A stretch of DNA of 64,000 nt from Euphorbia lathyris. Lineage: Eukaryota > Streptophyta > Magnoliopsida > Malpighiales > Euphorbiaceae. This document shows positions 20,417 through 31,309 of this stretch, piece after piece. Below the pieces are notes generated by a model. That model ran no database searches. It was given only the letters and a program-made list of their open reading frames with translations, and was not told where the DNA came from. Numbering within the stretch: position 1 is the first letter of the stretch; every line of letters begins with the position of its first letter. The DNA lies in assembly GCF_963576675.1 (NCBI RefSeq), contig NC_088913.1, positions 75,391,001-75,455,000 of the forward strand, written 5' to 3'. Position numbers and translations under genes: made by a program.

Positions 20417-22787
20417 TGTTAGACGAGGTGCCGCGGCCTAATCTCCCGGGCGGACCGGGGGGTGGACAACCTCATGGCGACGTAAGCGGTGATTGGCACC
20501 GAAAGCAACCAATCGTGGAATCAAGCTGCTCGGCAGTACCGGAGCTCGGAGATATGGAAGAGTCGCCACCCACGAATGGGAAAATGAACACCGATCCCTT
20601 ACGGGAGACCGGTGTGGGTTCGGGAAACTTAGGTACGAGCCGAGAAGGCTAGCTCCTTTCCGGAGAAAGGCTACTAGGCACCCCGACATCGCCCGGTTAT
20701 GAACCACCGGCCTCCTACTCAGCATGTTAGGCGATAACGGACTAATCGTATACTTCTTTAAGTTTAAAATTCATTTGAAACCCTTTTCTTTCTTTTTTCA
20801 GAAACCGTTTTGAGCATATATTATTGGAAAGCCATACTAGTAAAGAATCACCCATTTATGTTTATACATACACAGAGAAGGGGGAGAAAGAAGTGATTTA
20901 TTTACAACTTCATTTACATGTCACGCTGTGTGTTTATTCTACACTAACTTATTTTCCCCAAAACGAGTTTATTTACATGGTTCGCACCTTAATCACCGTT
21001 GGAACGATTTAGGTGCGTTTTAAAACCCCGTTTGATGAAGTTTTACCCGAATCACCGTTGGAACGACTCAAGTGTTTGAAAACGTTAGGATAAGAACCTT
21101 TTAATGAGAAAACGTGGTTAAACATACAAGTCAATATCATGTTGTACAAATCCTTTAAGAAAATGATTCTAAAACTCTATTATTCACAAAGAAAACGATT
21201 TTAATTATAATGTTCGCTTAATCCGCCGTTGGAACGGACTAAGGTTTTAAGACGTGGTGTTTTGAGAAATGATTTGAAATGTTAACAAAAACAACTCTAT
21301 TTACTTACATTAGGAAACTCTAAAAATTCATTAGTTTAAATAATTGTATTGAAAGCTCTCTTTTTGTGATTTATTTTCCCCTTTTCTTTAATGAATCTTT
21401 ACTTGTCATAATTAAAACAATAAACCATTGAATCACAAGTCACTCCCAAATAAAGCCCATTTGAAATAGGGACCCATGAATGGTCCAAAAGGATAAAAGA
21501 AATAATATAAACATATATATATATATATATATATATACATTTCAATCAAAAAGAGAATGTGAAATAAAAGTTGATGGAAAAAGATTATATTGTACATATA
21601 TGAAAATACTAAACATAACACATTTATACTTTAAACATTTGAAAATAGTAACTAAAACTCTTAAATAAGAAAATAACATTTATTCCCAAAATAGTTTTTC
21701 TTAATAATAATTGATATAGCCCAAAATATCCCAAAACTATATATATACATAACTAATATAGTTTTAAATGTCAAAAATAATATATATCCACCCCAATATC
21801 TACTAATTATCCCCCAAAATGCCCAAGTAAATAACATTTAAAATAAAATCTAATATAACTCAAATGAATGAAAAATAGAATATATATATATACCTATACT
21901 TATAATTAAAAATAGAATAATAATAAAAAAGCATACCAATATTCTAAAATAATTACATATACTAAAGGTCTAAAATAATTTGAAAAACATATATTACATA
22001 ACTATACATATATATATTAAGGATTAAAAGCTTAAAAGTTAAGAAAAAAGGACTGAAATGGCATCTTTTACGTTTTGGCAGATTTACCGATGGAAAATCC
22101 GTCGGTAAACAGCATTTAGTGACAGAAATGACAAATTACAGCAGCACTCCAATATTCTCCAGATTTATTCGAAAGCTTTAAATTAAATCTAATTCAATCG
22201 TTTTGGATTTCCGAACTACCAAAAATGGATCATAGTCGAAAACGAAAGTTCCTAAACGACGTTTTTTATTTCAAATCATTATTTGGAAATTTCTTTTAAA
22301 TTAAAAACTTGTAATTACAACGTTTTCGATACCCGAACTACCTTTTTATCGGATCACGGTTCGTATTGGGATATCAAAACGAGGTTTTTTATTTTAAAAC
22401 AAAACCGAATTTTATTCAACATGAAATGGAAATTAAATAAATACGCTAATTAAATAAAATGTGACAACATAAATAAATAACTAAATAAATAAAAACTATA
22501 ACATAAAAATAAATAGGAGAAGAAGATAAATAAAATAAAATAAAAGAGAGTCTAGTCCTCGGATAATACCTTAAATTCGGTATCTGACAGTCGAAGCCGA
22601 TTGATTCCACGAACCACGATCTTCCGTTTTTAATGAAAATTTAGTAAAAATTGAACTTTAGGAAATTTGGAATTTTTGAGAAAAAAATATTTTTCTCAAA
22701 AAAATTCACTCTCTCTCTCTAAAAATGTTTAGAGTGAGAAAGCTCTCTCCAAAAATCCCCCCTCACAATGCATGGGGATCCGTGCCC

Positions 22788-22795
22788 TTTTTATA
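22788..22795 (-). promoter_or_regulatory. LTR TATA box, element 3 (3' LTR)
   Basis: TATAAAAA on the minus strand in CCCTATAAAAAGGG, directly downstream (element sense) of the palindrome array. Conserved at 39318-39324 and, on the + strand, at 57177-57184 in element 4. Confidence 0.75.
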
Positions 22796-22815
22796 GGGAA
22801 ACGGATCCCCGGAAC

Positions 22816-23009
22816 TTTGGGCGACGCCCAAGTAAAATTGGGCGTCGCCCAAAGTCGTTGGGCGGCCGCCCAACAATAGTTGGGCAGCCGCCCAACATTT
22901 GTTGGGCGAGCGCCCAACGCAAGGTTGGGCGCCCGCGCCCAACCGTCGTTGGGCGCTCGCCCAACGTTCGTTGGGCGTTCGCCCGACGTGGTTGGGCGCC
23001 CGCCCGACG
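22816..23009 (-). repeat. Array of nine GC-rich palindromes in element 3 3' LTR
   Basis: Nine units follow the form GTTGGGCG-NN-CGCCCAAC (two shorter ones nearest the TATA box: TTGGGCGACGCCCAA types). Spacers are 0-8 bases. The arms are kept, while the central bases differ from unit to unit (GGCC, AGCC, GAGC, GCTC, GTTC, GCCC). Beyond the array is a CG-rich 280-base region. Reading frames here are an artefact of composition. Confidence 0.93.
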
Positions 23010-23442
23010 ACCCTCGGGGCGTGCCTCGCGCCGTCGGGCACGCGCACCCCTCGGCCGCCGAGCGCGCGTTCCGCGCCATCAGATGCTCACATGTCGCGGC
23101 CGCCGAACGCGCGCTTCACGCTACCGGGCGCGCACGCTCAGTGGCCCACGAGAGCGCGCACCGTGCCACCAGACCCGAGCATCGCTCGGACGTCGAGAGC
23201 GTGCCACTCGCGGTGCGTCTGACGGACGCCGAGCGCACGTCCCGTGCCGCCGAGCGGGCGTTCGACCACTGTCGTCCGCGTGCTGGATGCCGCTAAGCAC
23301 CCGCGCCATGCCGCTAATTTTCCTTCCTTATTATACGCTTATTATTCTTTATATTTTTTGTTTTTCACAACTTCCGGGATCAATTGATTCAACCGTCTTG
23401 TTTTCAGGTTTTCGTCACAGGTCCTCCGACTCGGTGTCTACA

Positions 23443-23461
23443 GTTGCCCCTACTTTTCTAT
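23443..23461 (-). other. Polypurine tract of element 3
   Basis: On the minus strand, AGAAAAGTAGGGGCAAC runs directly into TGTAGACACC, the start of the 3' LTR. Identified by position and purine content. Confidence 0.75.
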
Positions 23462-23674
23462 TTTGACAGTGATGTGTGTGTTTTGAAAACGTTTTTTTCT
23501 AACATAACACATGCAATGTAAAACATATAAAAGTAAAAGACACGTAAAGAGTAGGAGTGAGCATACGTGACCTTCGCGCTGCGCGTTCCGGTGTCATTCT
23601 CCGATTCTTTCCATCCTTGCCTCTGAATCGGCCGTCGGTGGACGTTTTTCTCTCGGAATCTAGCGTATGTTGAC

Positions 23675-24707
23675 TATGGGTAAGGATGGTACAAAAGCAA
23701 CCTCGGTCGTGAATCGTAGGTAAGATGGCTAAAAAGCTACCTCGATCGTGAACCGTAGGTAAGATGGCTAAAAAGCTACCTCGGTCGTGAACCGTAGGTA
23801 AGATGGCTAAAAAGCTACCTCGGTCGTGAACCGTAGGTAAGATGGCTAAAAAGCTACCTCGGTCGTGAACCGTAGGTAAGATGGCTAAAAAGCTACCTCG
23901 GTCGTGAACCGTAGGTAAGATGGCTAAAAAGCTACCTCGGTCGTGAACCGTAGGTAAGATGGCTAAAAAGCTACCTCGGTCGTGAACCGTAGGTAAGATG
24001 GCTAAAAAGCTACCTCGGTCGTGAACCGTAGGTAAGATGGCTAAAAAGCTACCTCGGTCGTGAACCGTAGGTAAGATGGCTAAAAAGCTACCTCGGTCGT
24101 GAACCGTAGGTAAGATGGCTAAAAAGCTACCTCGGTCGTGAACCGTAGGTAAGATGGCTAAAAAGCTACCTCGGTCGTGAACCGTAGGTAAGATGGCTAA
24201 AAAGCTAACTCGGTCGTGAACCGTAGGTAAGATGGCTAAAAAGCTACCTCGGTCGTGAACCGTAGGTAAGATGGCTAAAAAGCTACCTCGGTCGTGAACC
24301 GTAGGTAAGATGGCTAAAAAGCTACCTCGGTCGTGAACCGTAGGTAAGATGGCTAAAAAGCTACCTCGGTTGTGAACCGTAGGTAAGATGGCTAAAAAGC
24401 TACCTCGGTCGTGAACCGTAGGTAAGATGGCTAAAAAGCTACCTCGGTCGTGAACCGTAGGTAAGATGGCTAAAAAGCTACCTCGGTCGTGAACCGTAGG
24501 TAAGATGGCTAAAAAGCTACCTCGGTCGTGAACCGTAGGTAAGATGGCTAAAAAGCTACCTCGGTCGTGAACCGTAGGTAAGATGGCTAAAAAGCTACCT
24601 CGGTCGTGAACCGTAGGTAAGATGGCTAAAAAGCTACTTCGGTCGTGAACCGTAGGTAAGATGGCTAAAGAGCTACCTCGATCGTGAACCGTAGGTAAGA
24701 TGGCTCA
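23675..24707. repeat. 39-bp minisatellite, about 26 copies, in the 3' region of element 3
   Basis: The unit starts GTGAACCGTAGGTAAGATGG and continues CTAAAAAGCTACCTCGGTC (39 bases). Copies in the middle are almost all identical; the first and last are diverged. Rare variants include AACTCGG (near 24209), CGGTTGTG (near 24370), and CTTC (near 24638). Central homogeneity with worn ends is the mark of unequal exchange or slippage. No spacers of differing sequence exist, so it is not CRISPR-like. Tat/Ogre elements are known to carry such variable 3' tandem repeats. Confidence 0.97.
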
Positions 24708-25068
24708 AGGGCAAAAAGGTTCTCTCTAACGATTCTGAATTCTTTTGAAACACCGTTGTCTGTATTTTCTCACTGGAGCTAGTGTCCTGGAGGTTTAATG
24801 GGAACGTGTTTTGGTCTGGAATGATATAGATCAATGATTGTTTTTCTGTTGACTGTCGTCTGTATTTTGACTTGTGTCACTGTTCTGTAAAAATTGACTG
24901 TTGTCTGGAGTTCATATCTTGGTAATGTTGGTTGTTGTCTGGGAGAAATGCAGGCTGAAACGGACTGCAAATCGGAGGTCTGTGCACCTAGTAATTAATT
25001 ATTTACTTTTTACCTTTATGTCAAATCGTACTTCTTTCACTATTTACGGGAATGCCATTCCCTTTTCC
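24708..25068. other. Spacer upstream of the PMD gene
   Basis: It contains several scattered copies of a CTGTTGTCTG-like word (24757, 24850, 24897, 24931) but no ORF. It is probably promoter-proximal DNA of the antisense gene. Confidence 0.5.
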
Positions 25069-25076
25069 TATATAAG
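25069..25076 (+). promoter_or_regulatory. TATA box of the antisense PMD gene
   Basis: TATATAAG in CCTATATAAGGTGG, 79 bases before the ATG at 25155, followed by a CT-rich leader (CTCTCTCTTCTTTCTCTCAC). It is a typical plant core promoter on the strand opposite to gag-pol. Confidence 0.7.
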
Positions 25077-25154
25077 GTGGTGGGGTTTCATTTCAACCCC
25101 ACACCTTCTCTCTCTTCTTTCTCTCACTAGACTTCAATTTGGATTATTCTCGGG

Positions 25155-28100
25155 ATGGATTTAGATGAATGGGATGGCACTAGAGGCATGGACGAGGTTT
25201 ACGTAAACCTAGATAGAGTGGATACCTTCCACGACCCTACGACGCATTTGAGCAGGACACGCTGCAACGAGGTAAGTAATTTCTCACTTTATTTGATTCG
25301 AACTCTAGGCTTTAGCATTCCTATCCGGACATGATTTGCATGCTAACCCTTAGACTGCCTTAGAGGACTTTAGCTAGAAAACGTGAATTCCTTTATTCAC
25401 AAGTAACACCTGTTTATTTTTGTAAGAATGCACGCTATATGCATGTGAATAGTGACACTACAAATTTATGCATGCTAACGGTACAAACAACGTGAATAGT
25501 GAAGACGTGAATAATAAAAACGTGAATAGTGAAAACGCGAATAGTGCACGTGAATAGTGAAACGTGAATAGTGCACGTGAATACTAAAAACGTGAATAGT
25601 AAAAACTTAACTAATGCATGTGAATAGTAAAAACGTGAATAGTAAAAACTTAACTAATGCACGTGAATAGTAAAAACTTAGCTAATGCACGTGAATAGTA
25701 AAAACTTAACTAATGCACGTAAATAGTAAAACCTAATCTATGCTCCTCGTCCCCGTAGACGAGGGTGGATTAAAGAATTGACTAAACCCTACGTGAATGA
25801 CCCTACAGGAGAGATTTTTACAGAAAATTGGTCCTAACTGACCGGATGTCTCTATGAAAGAATACCTAGTCTTAACGCGTTCTTATCAATTGCATGCTTT
25901 AGGAGCTGTATTTAAATTTTCTTGTCTTGTTCTTTTTAGTTCATTGAGATTTCGGGGACCACCGCCGAGATTCACTCGTGGTACGATAGGCTAGGTGCCG
26001 CGGCGAGAGCCCGCGTGCGTGAGTTGGGCTTCGAGCCTTTTATTGCAGCGTTGCCCCGCACCAACGGGGTATGCGATCGTTTCGGCCTACGGGCCTTATG
26101 TGAGCGGTGGGTTGACTCGACCCACACCTTCCACCTTTCTTTTGGGGAGATGACCATCTCGCCCAGAGATTTCTCACTGCTGATAGGGTTGCGAGGGAGC
26201 AACACTCCCGTCCCTTTCCATTTCGATATGATGCGACCACGGGTCGACCTTGCTAGGCTCGCTGCCTTGATTGGACCGGGAGTTCGACTTTGCGCCAAAT
26301 CTACTCCAGCGAAGTTTATTTCCACCGCGAGCCTCTTGAGTCGGCGAGATTTCTGCGAGACAGACGATACCGACTTGGCGGTTCGCAGCTTCTTAGTGTA
26401 TGCCCTGAGTGAGACGATTTTCCGCACGAAGGGTGAAAAGGTACATGCGGGTCTCATTCAGGCACTCAGCGATTTGGATGCAGCGGCTTCCTACGATTGG
26501 GCGGGGGCAGGCTTAGCCTTTCTCTACAAGTTTTTGGATCTGACTTGCCGGAAGCGCAAGGATTTCGGTGGTTACACTTTTGCTCTGCTGGTACGTGACG
26601 CCTTCTTGACTTGCCCGTCTTATCTTCTTCGCGTTTTTCACACTCCTAGTCCTTGTTTTTACCGCAGGTGTGGGCGTATGAGAGGCACATCCTTCCCAGC
26701 CGGTCTCGATCTCGACCGAGAGTACCGAGGCCGCCTTTCATGACTCGATGGAGGGATTTTGACTTGAGCGCCGAAAGGAGTCGGACGGTGCCACGGCTCC
26801 TAGATTGGATCGACTCGCTGACCCTCACACAGGTAGATTTTGCCTAATCATGCTCGGTTTTTGTTTGAGTCTTTCTGACTTTCTCTTTGTGCATTTTTTA
26901 GATTAAGTTCAGGTGGGACGACCTCGACTTCGGCCCCGATTATACATATGTATCGATGATCCAGGAGCAGCAGTGTGTGCTCACCGGCCCCTGCGTGCGG
27001 GCATGGTATTTAGGGGATCGAGGCATCACTGGAGTTAGGGACGCTCACTGGACATCGGGTCAGATCCCCATCTCTATGTTCGCGGTGCGGACCATGCCCT
27101 TATCGACCGTTCGTCAGGACTTGACCCGTCGGTTTGTTGGTAGAGTGGTGTGGATTCACGCCGGGGCCGTGAGCCTTACTTATCTACTCTGCTGAGCGCG
27201 AGGGATGCCCCGGCGGCAGCGATGGAGGTGGATCCGGTGGCAGATGTATTTTCGAGGGAGGCTGTCGCGGCAGTCTTCGGTCAGGAGGAGGTCCCGGTAA
27301 GTGGTTCCACCCCCTTCTTATTTTACCTTTCATTCATGAGATGTTTAGAGGTTTTTATTGTGTGTTTTTTTTGCAGGAGGGGTCCTGCAGGAGTGCCCAT
27401 TTATCTGATTTCTTTGACGGTACTCAAGCTCAGACGCCTGTGTGCGAGCAGCCCTACTACGTCGGCGAGTCCTCCAGCGCTGCCCGACCGGAGAGGTCTT
27501 CCCTAGGCGTGCCCCTACCAGACTACGGGAGAGATTATGCCACGATTTGCTATGACGAGTCCGGGGCAGCTTATGCGGGATTCGAGGCGGCTCCTCCTAT
27601 CTTCTCCTCGAGGGTCCCATTTGATCCCTCAGACGCTTCTCTGACCACGAGGGAGACTTGTACGGATTACGTGGGGCTGTCTGGTTACCTACGAGATCGC
27701 CTCAGCTTGCGCTGCACCGATCACCTGGTATGTATCATTACTTTACTTTAGTGTAGTGGAATGTATGCATGTATGTATGATTTATGTTTTTGGCCTATGC
27801 TGCTTTTTATCTGTTCTTTTTTTTTCCTTTTCTGTAGAGTGATCTGCATGCCCACGAGCGGAGGCAGAGCGAGTTGGTGCGGGAGGCCGACGCCCGGGTT
27901 GGTCAGGTGTATCAGGAGAGAAATGACCACTGGTCAGGGATGATGCGACGGGAGACTGAGGGTCGCCTTGCCGTCGAGGAGAGGGCGCGTGATGAGTCGA
28001 TCAGGCGCCTTGCTGCAGAGGAGAGAGCACGAGCTGCTGATGAGAGAGCACGCGCCTCTGATGAGAGAGCGCGAGTTTCTGATGAGAGAGCGCGTGCTGC

Positions 28101-28176
28101 CGAGGAGGCACTATCTGCGGAGCGGGCATCACACCTGAGAGATTTTGAGGACTATTGGGACTTCCCTCCGTATTAG
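25155..28176 (+). pseudogene. Plant mobile domain (PMD) gene, six exons, one frameshift, antisense in element 3
   Basis: Exons by GT-AG sites and frame: 25155-25271, 25940-26590, 26668-26832, 26902-27296, 27377-27727, 27838-28176. All but exon 4 keep phase 0. Exons 2-4 encode a plant mobile domain (PF10536, the fold of MAIN/MAIL1): GFEPFI, WVDSTHTFHL.FGEMTISP.DF..L.GL, WAYERH, RW and RAWYLG. Exon 4 is 395 bases, not a multiple of three, so one base has been lost or gained near 27140; otherwise a stop ends it at 27194. Exon 6 encodes a Glu/Arg-rich helix with DERARAS-type repeats, likely coiled coil, ending DFPPY-stop. PMD proteins act in nuclear silencing and genome stability in plants, and PMD genes occur within plant transposons. 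This one lies in the element's 3' part with its own promoter, so it looks like captured host-type cargo. Confidence 0.8.
25272..25939 (+). other. Intron 1 of the PMD gene, with a GTGAATAGT minisatellite
   Basis: Donor GAG/GTAAGT and acceptor TTTTTAG/TTC. Positions 25485-25740 hold about 15 copies of ACGTGAATAGTRAAAAC-like words, later ordered as 28-bp units with TTAACTAATGC between. It is unrelated to the 39-bp array. Confidence 0.75.
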
Positions 28177-28659
28177 GCTCGTTATGTATTGCTTTGTAGC
28201 TTTCATTATTGCTTTGTAGCTTTTATTAGAGTTTCCCCGATGTATAGCTGATGTATAGGGAGTGGGGTGGATAGTAGGTAGGCTTTTTGTGAAAAGTAGG
28301 ATATGAAATGTATAACTCGTGATTCATATTACCATGCATTCAGTAGATTATGATGATTCCAATCATTCTCGTCAAATATATTCATGCCTTTATTTATTTA
28401 CAAACAACAGAAATACTTAGTCTCTTATACATTGTTTTTGTAATTGCTCAAGTCATAACTATTGTTACCAGGACCCGCCTTTCGGTTTTCGGATCCCGGC
28501 GATTTTTCTCCTCTCCTTTTACTATCCCGGAATTTTTAAATGAGTGCCCTTTCGGGTTTTCACCCATTGGGATTTCCCTTATTGTTGCATAGGTCGCCCT
28601 TTGCGGGTTTTCAACCTATCGAGAATTTTTCTTTATTTTTCTTTTTTTTTTTTTTTTTT
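28177..28659. other. Spacer between the convergent PMD and integrase genes
   Basis: The two genes end towards each other. There is a T tract at 28642-28661 (an A tract just after the integrase stop in element sense), and two similar words GGGTTTTCACCCATTGGGAT / GGGTTTTCAACCTATCGAGA near 28554 and 28595. No ORF. Confidence 0.5.
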
Positions 28660-30624
28660 TTACGAAAAGTATTTCTTAAGCCTATCCAGGTTGGTAGGTT
28701 CGGAGAATTCCATGCCGTCCATTGTGGTTAACTTCACCGCTCCTTTGCTTAGTATCTTCTTCACGACGAATGGTCCTTCCTAGTTAGGCCTGAACTTCCC
28801 CCTCGGGTCGGTGTGCATCACACGGATCTGTTTCAGCACCAAATCTCCTTCTTTGATAGGACTGGTCTTGACCTTTTTATTGAAAGCCCGAGCCATCCTT
28901 CTTTGATATAACTGTACATGGTAAAGCGCTTCCATCCTTTTTTTGTCAACTAGAGCCAACTGCTCACATCGCTTCTTCGCCCATTCCGCCTCGGGAATTT
29001 CTGCCTCCACTGCGATTCTCAACGATCGCTTTTCGATCTCAATCGGCAAGACTGCTTCTGTTCCATACACCAAAGAGAATGGCGTTGCCCCAGTTGAGGT
29101 TCTAATTGTCGTGCGATAAGCCCATAATGCGAGTGGGAGCTGCTCATGCCAATTCCGATGTGATTCCACCGTTTTTACGAGAATCCTCTTAAGGTTCTTA
29201 TTAGCTACTTCTACTGCTCCATTAGCCTGTGGACGGTATGGAGAAGACCTGTGATGTTCAATGCCATATTCTCGGAAAAGATTTCTTACTTCCCCCTGAA
29301 ACTGGACCCCATTATCCATAATCATGTGATGAGGCACTCCGAACCTGGTGATCAAGTGTTTTTCAATGAACTTTCTCATCTGCTTGGATCCCAGTTTGCT
29401 AAACGACTCTGCTTCTACCCACTTGGTGAAATAATCGATGGCGACAACAACAAACTTATGTCCATTTGAAGCGTTAGGCCTTACTTCGCCGATGATGTCA
29501 ATGCCCCAAGCAGCGAATGGCCAAATAGGTGCTAGCACATGTAGTTCCATGGCCGGAAGATGACTGCAATCGCCGTGGATTTGACAATCATGGCATTTCT
29601 TTGCATACTCGTTACAATCTCTTTCCATGGTGAGCCAGTAGAAGCCTTGCCTTATGATTTTCTTTGCTAACACCGCTCCTCCCATATGGGCCCCGCAAAT
29701 TCCTGAATGCACCGATTCCATCGCCTCGCGGGCTTCTCCCGCATCTAAGCACCTTAGCTGTAACCCATCGATGTGCCTTTTGTAAAGCAAGTTGTTGTGG
29801 ATGACGAACTGACGAGCTAGCCTTCTAATCACAGCTTGATCCCTAGGTTCTGACTCTGCCGGATATGTTCCATGCTTCATGAAGTTCACGATATCGAAAT
29901 ACCATGGTTTTTCATCTGCCCCTAACAGCATTACGCCCTCGTAGCATGGTTTGTGAGATCTCCTTAATACCAACGGTTTCGAAGCAAGGTTCCGGGGGTT
30001 GTCCCAAACTGACACCAAAGTGGCCAAAGCATCCGCCGCCTGGTTCTGCGCTCGAGGAATGTGATAGAAACGACACTCCTTGAATCTTTGTGCCAACCCT
30101 TCTAGCTGATCTAGATATGGACGTAGCCTTTCTTCCCTCACTTCCCAGTTTCCTTGTGCCTGTTCGATGATCAACTTGGAGTCACCCCAAATTTCGACAT
30201 ATGATGCTCCCAGTGCCGCTAATGACTCTAAACCATAAATGCACGCTTCATATTCGGCCATATTATTAGTGAGAGGGAAGGATAACTTCTTGGCCATCGG
30301 GATCCTTTCTCCTTCCGGTGAGGTAAGTAGTACTCCTACTCCGGCTCCATTCGAATTAACTGCTCCATCGAAGAACATTTTCCACGATATAACTTCGATT
30401 GTGTTCAAGTGCTCATCGGGGAAATCATAGCTTACTTCTTCCTCTTCTGCATTCAGGGGTTGGTTAGCCAGAAACTCTGCCACGGCCCTTCCTTTGATAA
30501 CCTTCTTCGTCACATATTCAATGTCAAACTCAGACAGAAGCAACAACCATCGGGCTAACTTCCCCGTCAAGGATGGAGTTCGGTACAAATACTTCACGGG
30601 GTCCATCCGAGAAATAATGATCAC
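28660..30624 (-). pseudogene. Element 3 RNase H end, aRNH and integrase
   Basis: The frame opens near 30624 after a frameshift. It gives the RNase H tail (ARWLLLLSEFDIEYV), then the archaeal-type second RNase H (MFFDGAVNSNGAG, NNMAEYEA, IWGDSKLII, QAADALA) that marks Tat elements. Integrase follows with a zinc finger (HSGICGAHMGG, CHDCQIHGD), the DDE core (WGIDIIGE, IMDNGVQF, ANGAVEVANKN), and SYRTT-like WAYRTTIRTSTGATPF. A TAG at 28780-28782 replaces the Trp codon expected in the W-E-G-P-F motif; coding similarity continues to the stop at 28660-28662, ending RLKKYFS. The catalytic residues are intact. Confidence 0.9.
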
Positions 30625-30625
30625 T

Positions 30626-31306
30626 TTATACGATTGAAAATAAATGCCGTAGTTTCTTTGTCAACCATACTACTGCCACACATATCTTTTCGATCATGTT
30701 GTACTTGAGCTCGTACTCCAGGAACTTCTTACTCAAATAATACACCGCGTGCTCCACACCGGTGTCTCCCTCTTGAGCCAACATTGCCCCAATAGATCGC
30801 TCCTCGATCGCTACATAGAGGAGAAACGGCTTCCCTAGTTTAGGCGGTCTCAGCACTGGCGGATTAGACAAATAGTTCCGGACGCTCTCCAAAGCTTGTT
30901 GACACTTATCATTCCAGATGGTGGGTTGGTCTTTCCTTAACAACTTAAAGATTGGCTCGCAGATTGCGGTGAGTCTCGCTATGAATCGACTGATATATTG
31001 AACCTGCCCTAGAAACCCTCTCACTTCTTTCTCATTTTTTGGCGCCGGCATCTCCTGTATAGCCTTCACTTTATCAGGATCCACCTCGATTCCCTTATTT
31101 CCGATTACATAGCCTAAGATTTTCCCCGACGAAACGCCAAAAAAGCACTTCTTCGGGTTTAACCTTAGCTTGAATTCTGCAATTCGGGCCAAAAACTTCT
31201 CGAGCGTGGCAAAATGCCCTTCTCTTGTCTCTGATTTGACCATCATATCGTCCACATAGACTTCTACCTCCTTGTGTATCATATCGTGGAACAGTGCTGT
31301 GGCCAT
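30626..31306 (-). pseudogene. Element 3 reverse transcriptase palm/thumb and RNase H start
   Basis: It continues the RT after a TAG that replaces a Gln codon directly after GLKNAGATY. It has the catalytic YVDDM box, LNPKKCFFGV, LGYVIGNKGIEVDP, RGFLGQVQYISRFI and the RNase H start (LYVAIEERSIGAMLAQ...). The frame breaks at about 30640, near RHLF, by a 1-base shift into the frame of the next segment. Confidence 0.9.
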
Positions 31307-31309
31307 TCT

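Larger units (their letters stand above)
20417..23442 (-). repeat. Element 3 3' LTR (3026 bp)
   Basis: Near-identical to 36957-39966 except in the palindrome array and a dinucleotide (AT)n tract (21516-21536). In element sense: U3 with a GC-rich block and palindrome array, TATA at 22788-22795, then a long AT-rich R/U5. Confidence 0.95.

Noticed and set aside
20416..20725. Short frames at the LTR edge (also 36956-37265 and 59235-59544)
   Set aside because: Conserved because they lie in LTR ends of one family; no start context or motif speaks for a gene.
22729..23466. Long Arg/Pro/Gly-rich reading frames on both strands
   Set aside because: They lie in the GC-rich U3 and palindrome array of an LTR; composition without stops explains them, and the same occurs in 39249-40049 and 56507-57097.
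23675..24707. CRISPR-like array
   Set aside because: Units follow directly with no differing spacers, and the DNA is a plant retrotransposon; it is a minisatellite.
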